From contig CM041465.1 of NCBI GenBank assembly GCA_023213395.1, positions 47,995,741 through 48,059,740 of the forward strand: a stretch of 64,000 nt of DNA, written 5' to 3'. Below the pieces are notes generated by a model that did no database searches, had not been told where the DNA came from, and was given only the letters and a program-made list of their open reading frames with translations. The stretch is from Cycas panzhihuaensis. Its lineage: Eukaryota; Cycadophyta. A program made the translations under genes and the position numbers. Every line of letters starts with the position of its first letter. The stretch's first letter is position 1. This document shows positions 23,337 through 34,289 of the stretch, in pieces.

Positions 23337-23935
23337 AATGTTCATGAGATTAACTAAATTTATCAGACTAGCCTATTAGCAAAGCATTAAGCCTCGCCTT
23401 TGATCTTCGTTTACCCTTTATCTTAGGCAGTTGATCTTGCTCAATGGTCTTCATATACTATTTAAGAAATTTGATGGATGGAATGACCTTAGGCTTTTAT
23501 TGTGTCTCTAAAGTGTGTTCAAAATTCTCCTCTTCAAAATTTTCCTCCTTTGGCTTGATAACCTACTGACTCAAAGAACTTAATTCAACCTATTCCTTAG
23601 TCTACTGTCCTTTATCTTTCTAAATCTTCTAGATGTTTAGATCTTGACTTTGGTCTATGACCTACTTATTAGCCTCTTTGGAGATGACTTCTGCAACCTA
23701 TTTGTCATCCTTTTCAAAGATAATCTCTCAAGTTATATGAACCTTTCTGGTTGTCAACTCGTATATTTGGTATACTTTCATCTCTTTGTTGTACCCAATA
23801 AGAATGCCTTTCAAGCTTTTATGGACAAGTTCTTGATGTACATCTTTGAAAATTTACATGTTATGCTTCTGAAGATTTTGCGATGGCTAACTATAGGCTT
23901 ATGACCTGACTATGTTTCTTCAAGTGTTTTATCCT
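23337..23935 (-). pseudogene. Cop-D post-integrase linker
   Basis: The minus strand gives LKGILIGYNKEMKVYQIYEL and VHITxEIIFEKDD (about 23840-23720), the usual connecting zone after copia integrase. A Lys/Glu/Gln-rich part follows (to about 23400) and ends RRSKARLNALL, then stops close to the polypurine tract. In an autonomous element about 2 kb of RT and RNase H would follow here. A plus-strand open frame at 23644-23904 is its antisense shadow. Confidence 0.75.
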
Positions 23936-24400
23936 GTACAACTTTAGTTATACTCCTATTTGTTAAGTAATCTATTGTACCAATTACTTTTTCCCAAAAG
24001 ATGTTTGAGAGATTCTTGTCCTTCATCAACAACTTTGCTTTATCAACTAACAAACTGTTCATTATCTCAACTAATCTATCTTGTTGACGAAAGTATGTTG
24101 ATGTCAATTGTTTTATGACATGGTCCTTATAACATATACAAAGTATCTAGAGCTAAATTCTCTTCTATTATATGACTTTAGTATTTTGATTTTTTATTCG
24201 CTTCCTTCTCCACTTTCGCTTTAAACTCCTTAAATGTCTTGAACACCTAAGATCTCTTCTTTAAAGGATAAATCAAAATTTTGTTGGAATAGTTATTAAT
24301 GAAGGCTAAGAGATATTTTACATCTCTAAGAGAAGTTTTCAATAAAGGACCATAAATGTCTAAGTGAATTAGGCTTAACTTTTTAGTCACCTTACCTTTC
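23936..24400 (-). pseudogene. Cop-D integrase remnant
   Basis: The open piece 24107-23910 reads FRQQDRLVEIMNSLLVDKAK and IFWEKVIGTIDYLTNRS. This is the C-terminal half of the copia integrase core with the Glu of DD35E (in VEIMNS). The part 24110-24400 holds the two Asp regions in broken frames. Confidence 0.8.
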
Positions 24401-24790
24401 GAAAATCTTTCCTTATGTTACTTTCCATTAATACCAGAATCACACATACCCTTTCTTGCTCTGAACTTTAGGAGTCTATGTACCATATTCAACTTCTTCT
24501 TCAATTGAAGGCTAGTGAAATATAAATGTCCCAACCTTTCATGCCACAATTGAATCTTATTTACTACCCCTATAATCAAATATGCTATTTGGTTTATAAA
24601 CATATCTAAGAGTCGATAAAGAAAATTTTCTCTTACACCTTCTGTAATAATTTTGTCTTCACGATCACTAATAATCACCTTTCCATCCTTAAAGAGAACA
24701 CTCATACCATTGTCCTGAATATAATTGACAAAAGTCATATTCTTCTTTAATCTGGGCATATATAAAACATTCTCCATATAATAATTATTA
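24401..24790 (-). pseudogene. Cop-D protease end and GAG-pre-integrase
   Basis: An open frame from 24777 to 24418 reads MENVLYMPRLKKNMTFVNYI, then KIQLWHERLGHLYFTSLQLK and RLLKFRARKGMCDSG. The His pair of the integrase zinc site is present, but the second Cys of the Cys pair is altered (CDSG). This is the longest open piece of the element (119 codons). It can be lined up with 4190-4560. Confidence 0.9.
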
Positions 24791-25100
24791 TGGTTTGTAG
24801 TTATAATTAGAACCTCTCTAATGTTTTTTATAGTTAATATTCTATTGTCTCTTAGAAATAAAGTTTACCTGGATGCCTTCCACATGTGCCTAAACTAATC
24901 AAATTTGTTTGTCATGTGTATGGAAGCACTTGAATCTATATATCGAATATTATTATACTTTTTATTATGCGCTACCATACTCTGTTAATCCGCAACATGT
25001 TGCAAACTATTTCTATGCTACTAGCTAGCTTGTAACAATCTACAATATCTCTTGATATGTTTTGGTTTCTTTCAATAATGGTAGGTTCTCTGAGACCTTT
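24791..25100 (-). pseudogene. Cop-D gag zinc knuckle and protease active site
   Basis: The minus strand reads NNIRYIDSSASIHMTNKFDW at about 24968-24905, with the active-site Asp kept (D-S-S for D-S-G). Upstream, KKPKHIKRYCRLLQASQ at about 25070-25020 is a decayed CCHC knuckle. The frame changes between the two. Confidence 0.75.
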
Positions 25101-25539
25101 TAATTAAGTAGGAAAATATATATACTCCACTCATTTTTGATGCAAAATGTAACAAAATAACTAAAAACTCAGAAAATAGTAAACATTAAATAGCCTTAAG
25201 ATAATATACTCAAATTTTATTAATTGCAACTAATAGTGGATCCCTTAGTCACCATGCAGAGTGCTAACAAATCAATTTAAATCATCGGACACCATACAAA
25301 GCTAAAATTTACTTATGTGACTCTGCTAGTTACAAAGAACACAAAAATTTATAACAAAAAGGTGTTGTTTATTTTAATAGCAAATCTTCTTATGATTCAA
25401 AAAAATGACTTAACTTTTATAAAAACCACAAGACCAAGGAACAACTAACCAAGGGGCTATATAACTCAACTGAAAATTAAAAGTGACTAGATGTAACCAA
25501 CAACGTTAACACAAAAAAAAAAAAAGAAAATTATTTGAA
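25101..25539 (-). other. Cop-D non-coding stretch
   Basis: AT-rich, no gag readable although gag is expected here. It lines up with 4950-5290 in the related remnant, so it belongs to the family. It contains an A-run (25514-25526). Confidence 0.6.
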
Positions 25540-26250
25540 GAATATAACCGGCGACTAAATTTGTGTGTTTGGCGCTGATCGATTCACGTTTGCGTCGAAC
25601 ACGTTATCGCCTTCGCCCCAAACGTTGGTGAGTCTTCCATTCGAAGAAATATCACTCATTTGAAGATTCAAATGGAGAAGCGATCGTTGCAAATCCTAAT
25701 CACAAACAACAATAAATACTTTTGAATCCTCAATTGTTGTCAGCCGCTACGGAGAAGGTAACTAAATAACCGACGTATATCATCATCTTCACTGGAGTTT
25801 TGCCTCTGGAGTCTCCCATTTGAAGGAAAGGCGGATCTACTGCCATGAAAGGGCATCAAACTCGACCAACTCCTGCTATGGGGAGAAAGGTTCCCTGTGA
25901 ACAGAATTCCATAACTCTATTCAAGACACCATGGGGCAGCAACCAGATGAATCAGTGATGACAAGGGTCAACAAGGCAGAAAGGGATGCGGGAGCATTAC
26001 AAAGTGCAGGTCTCGCAGATGTTTCGAGTCTCCCCAAGACGTGGCCAAGAGAAAGAAGCAGATCAGCCGTGCCAAGAGAATAAGGTGAAATCAACTTTCT
26101 TGGGTTTTGCTTTTGCTCCCAATACGGTGGAGAGGAGGTTGACCCTTCCAAGCTGGCCACTGCTGAAACTACTCACCAATCGATCTCCATGAAGCACGCA
26201 ACCTCGCTGCCATGAATTCGACTTCGAACCAGGGTGTCGCCTTGTGAGAT
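25540..26250 (-). other. GC-rich island of unknown origin within Cop-D
   Basis: Composition changes sharply: many CG dinucleotides and mixed sequence, unlike the AT-rich surroundings. A minus-strand open frame at 26160-25921 (79 codons, starting MASLEGSTSSPPYW) has no recognised family. The segment sits where leader and gag should be, and no counterpart is found in the related remnant (5291-5565, 7842-8683). It might be a captured host segment or a different 5' end. A GGTTCGAAGTC word at about 26220-26230 (minus strand) resembles a tRNA B box, but no A box was found. Confidence 0.6.
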
Positions 26251-26608
26251 ATATAATCTTTCATTCGTACATGTTGCAGAGTAGTGCTACAAAGCTAACA
26301 CCAGGCAGGAGCCTCCACAAAGATTAAATCTATTAACATCGCCATAACATACATGCCTTTACATATTTAACAAAGCCCTTATTACTTTTCAGATGACTTC
26401 TTCTCCCATGGATATGAAACCTTTCCAAAATCTCAAAGGATGGTTGACTTTAACTAATGCAAACTTGCTCTCTTATAAAGCATCACAAATAATACCTACA
26501 ATAGCTACAATGACTAGGGATAACTCAATAGAACTGAAATTAGCAAAATTTTATAAACAAGTCTATAATGTTTTATATATTATTGGCTATAAAATTGATC
26601 TATAGAAT
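26251..26608. other. Cop-D leader next to its 5' LTR, unassigned
   Basis: A plus-strand frame of 70 codons (26393-26605, starting MTSSPMDMKPFQ) is open but has no known family and is antisense to the element. A usual primer site is not visible next to the LTR at 26609, so either it has decayed or the border is misplaced. Confidence 0.4.
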
Positions 26609-26967
26609 TGGTTTACCTATAACTTGAAATTTCATTTATAACTTCAAAATTTCATTTCTCTAGAATGACCTTCAATCCAAATATACAATACATCACATAT
26701 GTCACACCTTAATATATAGTTAGTTAGGTCCAACAATAGTCCATGAATACACCACATATGTCACACCTTAATATATAGTTAGTTATGTCCAACAACAGTC
26801 CATGAAAGATTCTGTAATTACTTAAAATTTGTCATTACTCCATTTAGGACTCTAATAACTCTTGTGACATGTTACAAATTCATTTAAGACTTTAGTAACT
26901 CTTATGACACATGTCATCAACCTTGATGACTCACACCTCAATTTATTCTCATATGAACATTAATTCA
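26609..26967 (-). repeat. Cop-D 5' LTR with internal duplications
   Basis: The plus strand starts TGGTTTACCTATAACTTG and ends GAACATTAATTCA. Compared with 23046-23324 it is longer because of a 59-base tandem copy and a shorter copy of ataacttgaaatttcattt near 26617-26655. Confidence 0.75.
26694..26805. repeat. 59-bp tandem duplication in the Cop-D 5' LTR
   Basis: The unit starting cacatatgtcacacctt occurs at 26694 and again at 26753, with few differences. It is absent from the 3' LTR, so it arose after insertion. Confidence 0.93.
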
Positions 26968-27400
26968 ATAAGATCCACATTAAGAATTGAAAATTTATTA
27001 TAAATTTTGGTATTATTCTTATGATTGATGGAATACCTCTAGTATGTAATGCACTTCTCAAATGTCATCAACCTTGATGACTCAGACCTCAATTTATTTT
27101 TCATATGAACATTAATTCAACAAGATCCACATCGAGAATCAAAAAATTATTATAAATTTTGGTATTATTCTTATGATTGATGGAATACCTCTAGTATATA
27201 ATGCACTTCTCAAATGTCATCAACCTTGATGACTCATACCTTAATTTATTCTCATATGAATATTAATTCAATAAGATCCACCTTGGGAATCAAGAATTTA
27301 TTATAAATTTTGGTATTATTCCTCTGATTGATGGAATACCTATTGTATATAATGCACTTCTCAGATAGAATACCTCTAGTATATAATGCACTTCTCAAAT
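26915..27400. repeat. Tandem triplication (about 150 bp) across the Cop-D LTR border
   Basis: Three copies start with gtcatcaaccttgatgactca at about 26916, 27065 and 27215, followed by a partial fourth (27364-27400). Each unit combines the last about 53 bases of the LTR with about 95 bases of flank (ending aatgcacttctcaaat). The repeat arose after Cop-D had inserted and hides the original right target site. Confidence 0.93.
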
Positions 27401-28030
27401 GACAATGGTTGCACAATGCACACATCCTCCAAAATTGAGGACACAACACTCTAGCAATCAAACAAAATGGAAGGAAACTATTAATAGATTTAGACCGTCA
27501 TATAATAAGCAAAGAAATAATAGATTCTTATTCCTCAAATGAGGAAGATGATAATGATTATGATGATATAAAGACCAAAGACAATTAACACCCATTAAAT
27601 ATACTAGTTGATAATGATAATATATGTGAAACTATTGAGGGTGTTCTATATTTGGATCCGTGTCCATAAGATAAAAGTAAAATTAGATAGTGGATTATTT
27701 CATTAGCAATTATAAGATTATAAAATATTTTTGCCTTCATGTTACTTAGTCAATATGGAACTATCAAATTCTAATAATATGTATCAAATAGAAGACATAT
27801 GCAAGACTACTAATCATAAACATGAATACATGACCCAACTTTTAAAGTTATAATAGAGAATCAACCAATACTAAAAAAAAATCATACAACTTTCATGACA
27901 ATGAGCAAATTTTCTATAATAAATTACCACAATAATTAATCAATTTAGGAACTAGATAAGATGTACAAGCTATTAAATAGTCAAAAGATGGGATCTCATG
28001 TTGATCAAGGCATCTACAACAATCTTTTCA
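27401..28030 (+). pseudogene. Gyp-2 protease-RT linker
   Basis: Broken acidic pieces (SSNEEDDNDYDD-type at about 27530-27570) match the acidic linker before RT in such gypsy elements. Several stops are present. No catalytic motif is expected here. Confidence 0.5.
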
Positions 28031-28780
28031 TAATATAAAGATGTGTTTGTTTGGGCCTACAAAGATTTGAAAGGAACACCAAAAGATTTATATGAACATA
28101 AAATTAAATTAATACCAGGAGCTAAACTTGTGAAACATTGACCTTACCAAATAAATCTTAAATATGTAGAGTAAGTAAATGCAAAGATTAAAAAAAAGTT
28201 AAATGTAAAGATTATATTTAAAGCAGAGATAAACAAATGGGTTTTACCAATTATTGTGATTATAAAGAAGAATGACAAAATTTAAATTTATGTCAATTTT
28301 TAGAAACTACATGCAGTAACTCCCAAAGACTTATTTTTTATACCTTTTATTGATATTATATTAGAAGAATTTATAGGACATGAAGTATGTTCATTCTTGA
28401 ATGTTTTTTTGGGCTATAACCAAATCAATATTGCAAAAAAGGATAAGCTAAAAACTATATTCCATCATATAATCTAGGATTTTTGCATATAATTAAACGC
28501 CTTTTGGACTATGCAATGCTTTGACAACATTTCAAAGAATCATCATGTATTTATTTGAATAACTGTTATCAAAATTGGTCAAGGTATTCTTGGATGATTG
28601 GTCTATTTATGGAAGTATCAAAGATCATATACCAGTACTGAGAAAATATTTATAAGTTTGTAAAGGAGAATTATTGTCATTAAATTCAAAAAAATATCAA
28701 TTTTTGTTTCCATATAGGAAGTTGTTATGGCATATTAATTTCACATAAGGTTTAAAAATAGACCCTGAAAAACTTAAAGT
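28031..28780 (+). pseudogene. Gyp-2 reverse transcriptase remnant
   Basis: It starts YKDVFVWAYKDLKGTPKDLY at about 28037-28100, then KWVLPIIVIIKKNDK (28236-28280) and SFLNVFLGYNQINIAKKDK (about 28390-28447), all in typical order. The catalytic motif reads VFLDDWSIYGS at about 28583-28615, so YxDD is FLDD. Stops at about 28139, 28172 and later show decay. Confidence 0.88.
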
Positions 28781-29440
28781 TATAATAAATTTAGTACCAC
28801 TAATAGATGTAACAAGAGTTTGAGCATTCTTTAGATACATTGGGTATTGCCATAATTTTATAAAGAGTTTTATCTAAATAACAAATCCCTTAGAGTAATT
28901 ATCATATAAAGGTACAAAATTTGTATGGCAAAATAAACAACAAAATGCATTTAAAGATGCTAAGAATAAACTTATTACAATCCTAATCTTACCCTTTCTT
29001 GTTTGGTCAAAAGAATTTTACATTTATGTTGATGTATCACAGATAATAATAAGTTGCATACTAGCTTAGGAAGGAAGTTATAAATTTGACTTACCCATTT
29101 ACTTTACTAGTAGATGACTAAGTAAAATAGAAAAAAAAATTCAATGATGGAAAGGTAAGGGTTATGAATGATTTATGCAGTTTAAAAGTTTTGCCACTAC
29201 TTGCTAGCTAACCTCTTTATTTTTTATGTTGATCCCCAAGCTCTTTTATACATGATCAATAAACTTATCATCTAAGGAAGGATTAGTCAATGGTTATTAT
29301 AATTATAAGAATTTAATTTTAAGGTTGTAGTTTGAACAAGATGTGCACATGTGGCTGCAGATCACTTATCTGGAATTCACACAGGCAAAGAACTAAGAAT
29401 TCACATGGGCAAAGAACTAATTGGAGTAAATGATAATTTT
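28781..29440 (+). pseudogene. Gyp-2 RNase H remnant
   Basis: EFYIYVDVSQIIISCILA at about 29015-29067 has the first catalytic Asp, and KFDLPIYFTSR follows. The region 29200-29400 gives broken pieces of the later part with AADHLSGIHTGKELRIHMGK. A 27-base tandem copy (aattcacacaggcaaagaact) occurs at about 29372 and 29399. Confidence 0.83.
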
Positions 29441-30518
29441 CTTAATATAAAACTATTCTAAGTAATAATCTCTCCACTTCGTTATAAAGATATAATAGAA
29501 TACTTAAGCACAAGGTCATTTCCTATTGACATACCCTCATAATAACAAAGAGAACCAGTAAAGAAATCCATGCCTTATTAACTAATATGAGGGCTTCTTT
29601 ATAAGATAGATAAGGACCACATACTTTGAAGATGTATAATGTTGGAGGAAGTTCAACTAGTGTTGAAAGAGGCATATTAAGGAATTGTAAATAATCATGT
29701 TGGACCTAAATCCATAGTACGAAAATCTTATTATCGGGGTTGTGATAGATTCAACTATTGAAGGATACAAAAGAATATATTTCTAAGTGTGATACATTCT
29801 AATAAATGGGATAACCCTTAGACCATGATTTTATGCCTCTACAACTATATTTAGTCCAATGTGTTTTTGAATGATGGGGTCTAGACTTTGTTAGACCTTT
29901 TAAGTATGCTGTTAGAATAACATAGACAAAATATATAGTAGTAGCTATTACGTATCTTGTAAAGTGGATTGAAGTAAAGGCACTTTGAGACAATTCAACT
30001 TGAACTACAACTATATTTCTTTACGAGAATATTATTACAAGGTTTGGGACTTTATTAGAATTTGTGAGTGATAGAGAAACCTATTTTATAAATGATATGA
30101 TTCATTACCTAATACAAGAATTTATGATTACACATCACAAGTCCACTCCTTATTACCCATGGGAGAATGATCAATCTGAATCAACAAGTAAAATAATAGT
30201 GACAATGCTAACTAAATTATACAATGCAAATAGAAATGATTGGGAAGAATGGTTACACTTAGTACTATGGGCTTTTCAAATGACATGCAAGATTACTGCT
30301 AGACATACCCTACTTTAGTTTGTATATGGTATAGAAAAAGTTCTCCCCATAGAATTTTTGATGCCAAGTTTATAGATAATAGTATAAGAAGGATGATTAT
30401 ATACACTTAGTCTTAAAGCTAGTCTAGAAGTAATTTTGGCTTTATATAAGAAGTGATTATAGGTACAATGGGCAATGAATATAATATAACAATGTATAAA
30501 AAATTGGTTTAATAAAGT
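29441..30518 (+). pseudogene. Gyp-2 integrase remnant, left part
   Basis: The zinc-binding start is decayed (about 29640-29740). The first Asp is in a WGLDFVRPFKYAV stretch at about 29875-29913, followed by TKYIVVAITYLVKWIEVKA. The second Asp is in LEFVSDRETYFIN (30058-30096) and the Glu in WENDQSESTSKIIVTMLTK (30160-30216). The frame 30064-30318 is open. The C-terminal part is split off by Cop-3 and goes on at 47729. Confidence 0.92.
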
Positions 30519-30936
30519 CGTTAAAATATAATAATAACTTCTTATACTTTTATGCAATTTTAAATTAAGTCATAACTTAATGCTATATTCCTAGTTAAGG
30601 GTCATCACTCCACCTTTTCCTTGTAACCAACCAATGGGATGTGTCTAATATGAGGGCCAACCAAATGTGATCATATGAAGTCTAATCCACATTCACCATT
30701 TGTAATGTGTGAGATATTGAGCCCTCTATAAATTAAAGCCATGTCCACACCCATTTGTAATGATCTTTGATGAGAGTCTAAACTCTGTTAAAATTCTATA
30801 TTAAGCATGAACTAATTTGATCCTTGAATATATTATGTTCATCTTAATATGTTCATAATATCTTTTGATAACTTTATATTTAATACAAGAGAGTTAAGAT
30901 CCTATTTCAATAATTAGATTAATTTTGATTTTGTTA
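30519..30936 (+). repeat. Cop-3 5' LTR
   Basis: It starts CGTTAAAATATAATA (TG in the 3' copy, CG here) and ends GATTTTGTTA. TATA-like ctctataaattaaagcc at about 30722-30738. It matches 47311-47728 throughout with the same length. Confidence 0.95.
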
Positions 30937-30937
30937 A

Positions 30938-30950
30938 TTAGTATTAGAGT
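30938..30950 (+). promoter_or_regulatory. Cop-3 primer binding site (decayed)
   Basis: TTAGTATTAGAGT corresponds to TGGTATCAGAGCT with G to A and C to T type changes. It lies two bases after the LTR. Confidence 0.75.
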
Positions 30951-32550
30951 TAGTTCTCTTGTATATACTCATTCTGCTACAAGTTTTCTCATATTGTAGA
31001 GGTTTACCCTATTCTATTATAAAAAAATGAAACCCCATTTTCACCTCATTTGACCCCATTTAGAGAACATTAAAAAAATAAACAAACCCTATTTAGGTCT
31101 ATTCTATGTATACACCTCTGTTGGTTTGAATTATATGTTCTCTCTTCAACTCCATTTTCACCAATATGAAGGTCAAATGGCCAACCATTATGACCAACTT
31201 TGTGTTGGTCAATCTATAGATTATGTTAAAGGGAGATGTCTCAGTTATAAAAGATCATACTTCCCATGGAACGACCTACTCATTGAAACCTTACATAGAT
31301 GAGTTTGCCCATGTTAGCTGGAACAAAAGCAAGTTCTAAATCGATGGCTGCTTAGTCTAGTTGATGTATGAAAATCCTAACCATTTGATAGCCACTATAT
31401 TGAAGAGATATTCTTGTAGTTTATGATAAATGGAAGGGCCCCCCAACCTATGCCCAAATCTTGTAAAGAGAAGATCTTTACACTATTTTTGTAATATTTT
31501 CTTAACTAGGTATCTATTTTTTGAATAGTCTAAACCATCAAAATCCTGATTGAAAGTTCTACAACTTAGACTCACTTTTGGTTAATTTTAGGTACATTTT
31601 AGGCTGCATAAATCTCCTTATTTTACCTCTTCTTATTCATTTTTTAAAATCCATTTTTTAATTAATTAAAGGCTTTAAATATATTTTAAAATAGAATATT
31701 TTAGTTATTAGCATCTTTTCAACATTTGAGAAGTAATTGTCACTTATTTTCTAAGCTAACATATGTGATATTTTATGGTTGTAGGTTGTCTTCTTATCGA
31801 GGAAGGTTACTTTTTACCTTTCAATAATGATTACTTTCTGAATGAGCACTCTAAAATCTTTCTTTATTTTTATTTTTTATTTTTATTCATGTTTCATACT
31901 TTAATTATTAAAATTCAATATTCTTATATTTAAATAAGACCATATTAAAAATAAATTTAAACTTAAAACATTAATCAAGATAATTTTTAAATTGAATTTC
32001 TAGACTACTAATATTGCAAGGTGAACGACTAAGACCCTTAAAGTATTCACTTCTACATACATGAGTTGTATTCACCTCAATAAGCAAGCTGGGAGGTAAC
32101 TTGGTATAAGGTGTGTTGAGTGATATATTAAGATGTTAAACCTTCTTTTGGTATTTGAAGACAAAGCTAGAACTAAAGGGGATGAGTACCTTGATTATGG
32201 TCCTTCGCTATATCTATTAATTGGTATAAATACAATACAAGTGGATTTAGAGTGTTAAGGAGTCAGTTAAGCCTTCTATATTCATATATTGAGATATATA
32301 GAGTTTAACTTATTCATATATTAACATATATAGAGTCCTTGAACTGCCATTTATAGGTAGGTTCCATTAGATAGAATAACAACTAAGGGCTTCCTTGAAG
32401 ACATTGAAACTTTAAAACTCTAGCTTAGTAACCCTACTAGGTAGATTATACACAATGGTAACTCAAATATTGATTTCAAACATGATTAAACTATCAAGGA
32501 GTGATAACTTTTTAGATTAAAAGAAATAAGACAAATACCTCTTAATCATA
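30951..32550. other. Unassigned stretch in Cop-3 leader
   Basis: About 1.6 kb without recognisable gag, longer than a usual copia leader. It may hold another unrecognised insertion. No LTR or inverted ends were found. Confidence 0.45.
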
Positions 32551-33490
32551 AATAATTTTAGGCTTATGTATCTAGAGACATATGTATACCTACTCCCATA
32601 CATGACCTAAGTAACCCCAATAATGTGATCTCTTTAGACCTTATTACCCTTGTTGCCTTTAGAGCTAAGGATAATATAGCTCCATCCTTCCTTCACTTAA
32701 CTATATAGGACAATGTAGACTAAAACATTGAAATAATAGATACTTCTCATAAAACTTAGAACATTATATATTCCCTTTATGAGTAGAAGGTTGACTTAAG
32801 AGTGATTATGCTAAAAGCATGTTTACATGCCATAACTTTCACTAGTTATATTCCCTAATATATGATCAAATTTAAGTCTATTGGGAACTAATTCAATACT
32901 CTTAGAGCTCCTTCTAACCTTGCCCTTGTTGCTATTATTATAAATATCCTTCCTTCTATATATAATAGTTTTATCTATCATTTATTTAATGAATTTATCA
33001 TTATGGACTTTAGTATCTTAGAAGGACTGCTGCTAAAAGAAGAAGGTATCCAAAACCATTAAGGAGCAACATCCTTTTCTAACACTACTTCTATATTCAT
33101 TACTAATAATCATGGGAGAAATTAGTTTCAATAGTAGCCTCTTGCCTAATAGTTTGGTTTGATGAATTTAAACCAACCACCATAATAGATAAGAAACCAA
33201 TAGAGGAGATAAAATGTTATCTGCCTAGATTATGGCAAACTTGGGCATGTGATTTTAGAATATAAAAAGATAATTTGATCTGTAGCTTATACAAAACTTA
33301 ACTAGATAATAAGGAGGCCCATATTAATAACAAAATAGAGGTTATGGTCAAGGAAATAGATAATAACAAAGAAATCAACCCAGGAATTACAATCAGGGCA
33401 ATAATAAAAGTTTCTAATACAAGGGGCTATATGGCCATTCCCACACCAATTCCTGGTCTTATTCGTTACTGAACTCTCTTCTCATCATGT
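32551..33490 (+). pseudogene. Cop-3 gag remnant
   Basis: UBN2-type pieces: ITLVAFRAKDNIAPSFLHL near 32640-32700, ALVAIIINILPSIYNSFIY near 32925-32985 and SILEGLLLKEEGIQNH near 33008-33060. A decayed zinc knuckle (YGKLGHVILEYKK in a shifted frame, about 33225-33270) follows. Four or more stops are present. Confidence 0.75.
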
Positions 33491-33568
33491 AGATAATTTC
33501 TAATTGATAGACTCTGATTCCACATATTACATGACAAGCACTAAAGAACTCTTAAAGGATACTACACC
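33491..33568 (+). pseudogene. Cop-3 protease active-site part
   Basis: LIDSDSTYYMTSTKELLKD at about 33503-33560 is the copia protease motif with D-S-D for D-S-G. It stops at the Cop-4 insertion and goes on at 44114. Confidence 0.88.
33564..33568. repeat. Target-site duplication of Cop-4, left copy
   Basis: ACACC here and again at 44114-44118. Joining the Cop-3 halves over one copy keeps the protease frame (KDTTP then VTFGDD). Confidence 0.9.
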
Positions 33569-33570
33569 CA

Positions 33571-34226
33571 TGGAGAAAACTAGGTCCCAATAACCAGAAA
33601 CTACTACTAAGATCTAAACTATTTTGTAATTAGTTATAGGAATTAAAATTAAAAAATTATATGCAAGTTCTTAAATAAGAGATAATATAATAAATAAATT
33701 AGAAATATAAAGCATCATATATGCACCAGATATAACATGGTAAAACCCTAGCAATATACTAGGGAAACATCCACATAGGAAAGGTACTGATCTTTATTAC
33801 CCAAGAATAGAGAAATATATATAATTTATAGTATAATGTTAATAGCAACAATAACCAACCATCTCTACTCCTCATAGTACATCCAATACATCGAATACTA
33901 TTAATATAATGAAAAAACACCCTAAATTAGACTATGTGAGAGAGTCATATAAGGTACAAATCTTGACCATTAAATCTAGGATATTTTGAATGAACGACTT
34001 TGATTCTCTTTATAATTTAGTATGTTTTATAGTGCTAGCTTTTAAGGTTAGGGGCTACCACCCTTAAATCGTCTCTTTGTGGGGGGGTTCTAGTGCCCCC
34101 CATACCCCTTGGCCAAGCAGGGCCTCCACCCCCCTTGGATCCCTCTGCTGAAGTTTAGAGAGGAAACTACACTACCAACCTATCAAAATTTTTGTCCTCA
34201 AAATATTATTGTCACATTATCTAATA
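33571..34226 (-). repeat. Cop-4 3' LTR
   Basis: The plus strand starts TGGAGAAAACTAGGTCC and ends CACATTATCTAATA, about 656 bp. It has a G/C-rich hairpin-prone block at about 34080-34145 with runs of 7 G, 6 C and 6 C. The target-site copy lies two bases further left than the CA/TG end. Confidence 0.93.
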
Positions 34227-34228
34227 AT

Positions 34229-34240
34229 CTCCACCTTGAC
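34229..34240 (-). promoter_or_regulatory. Cop-4 polypurine tract
   Basis: Read on the minus strand CAAGGTGGAGAT directly precedes the 3' LTR, as in many copia elements. Confidence 0.8.
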
Positions 34241-34289
34241 AACAATTTACCTGAAACCTTTCCTGGACCATTCATCATCTTTTTTGTAA

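Larger units (their letters stand above)
23046..26967 (-). mobile_element. Cop-D: copia derivative without RT and RNase H, minus strand
   Basis: LTRs of about 280 bp (23046-23324, and 26609-26967 enlarged by internal duplications) bound a minus-strand interior. Going from right to left: leader, GC-rich island, non-coding part, knuckle, protease, pre-integrase, integrase, a Lys/Glu-rich linker, polypurine tract. RT and RNase H are missing: the linker runs to within about 15 bases of the tract. It interrupts the protease-RT zone of Gyp-2. A clean target-site duplication is not seen, probably because of the tandem repeat at its right border. Confidence 0.75.

Noticed and set aside
25921-26160. 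Minus-strand frame of 79 codons as a real small gene
   Set aside because: No family, no conserved neighbour, lies in a retroelement interior; kept only as part of the GC-rich island.
26220-26230. tRNA B-box-like word (GGTTCGAAGTC, minus strand), possible SINE or tRNA gene
   Set aside because: No A box at a suitable distance, no cloverleaf and no SINE tail could be found.
26915-27400. CRISPR-like array
   Set aside because: Units are about 150 bp in direct tandem without unique spacers, and the genome is a plant.
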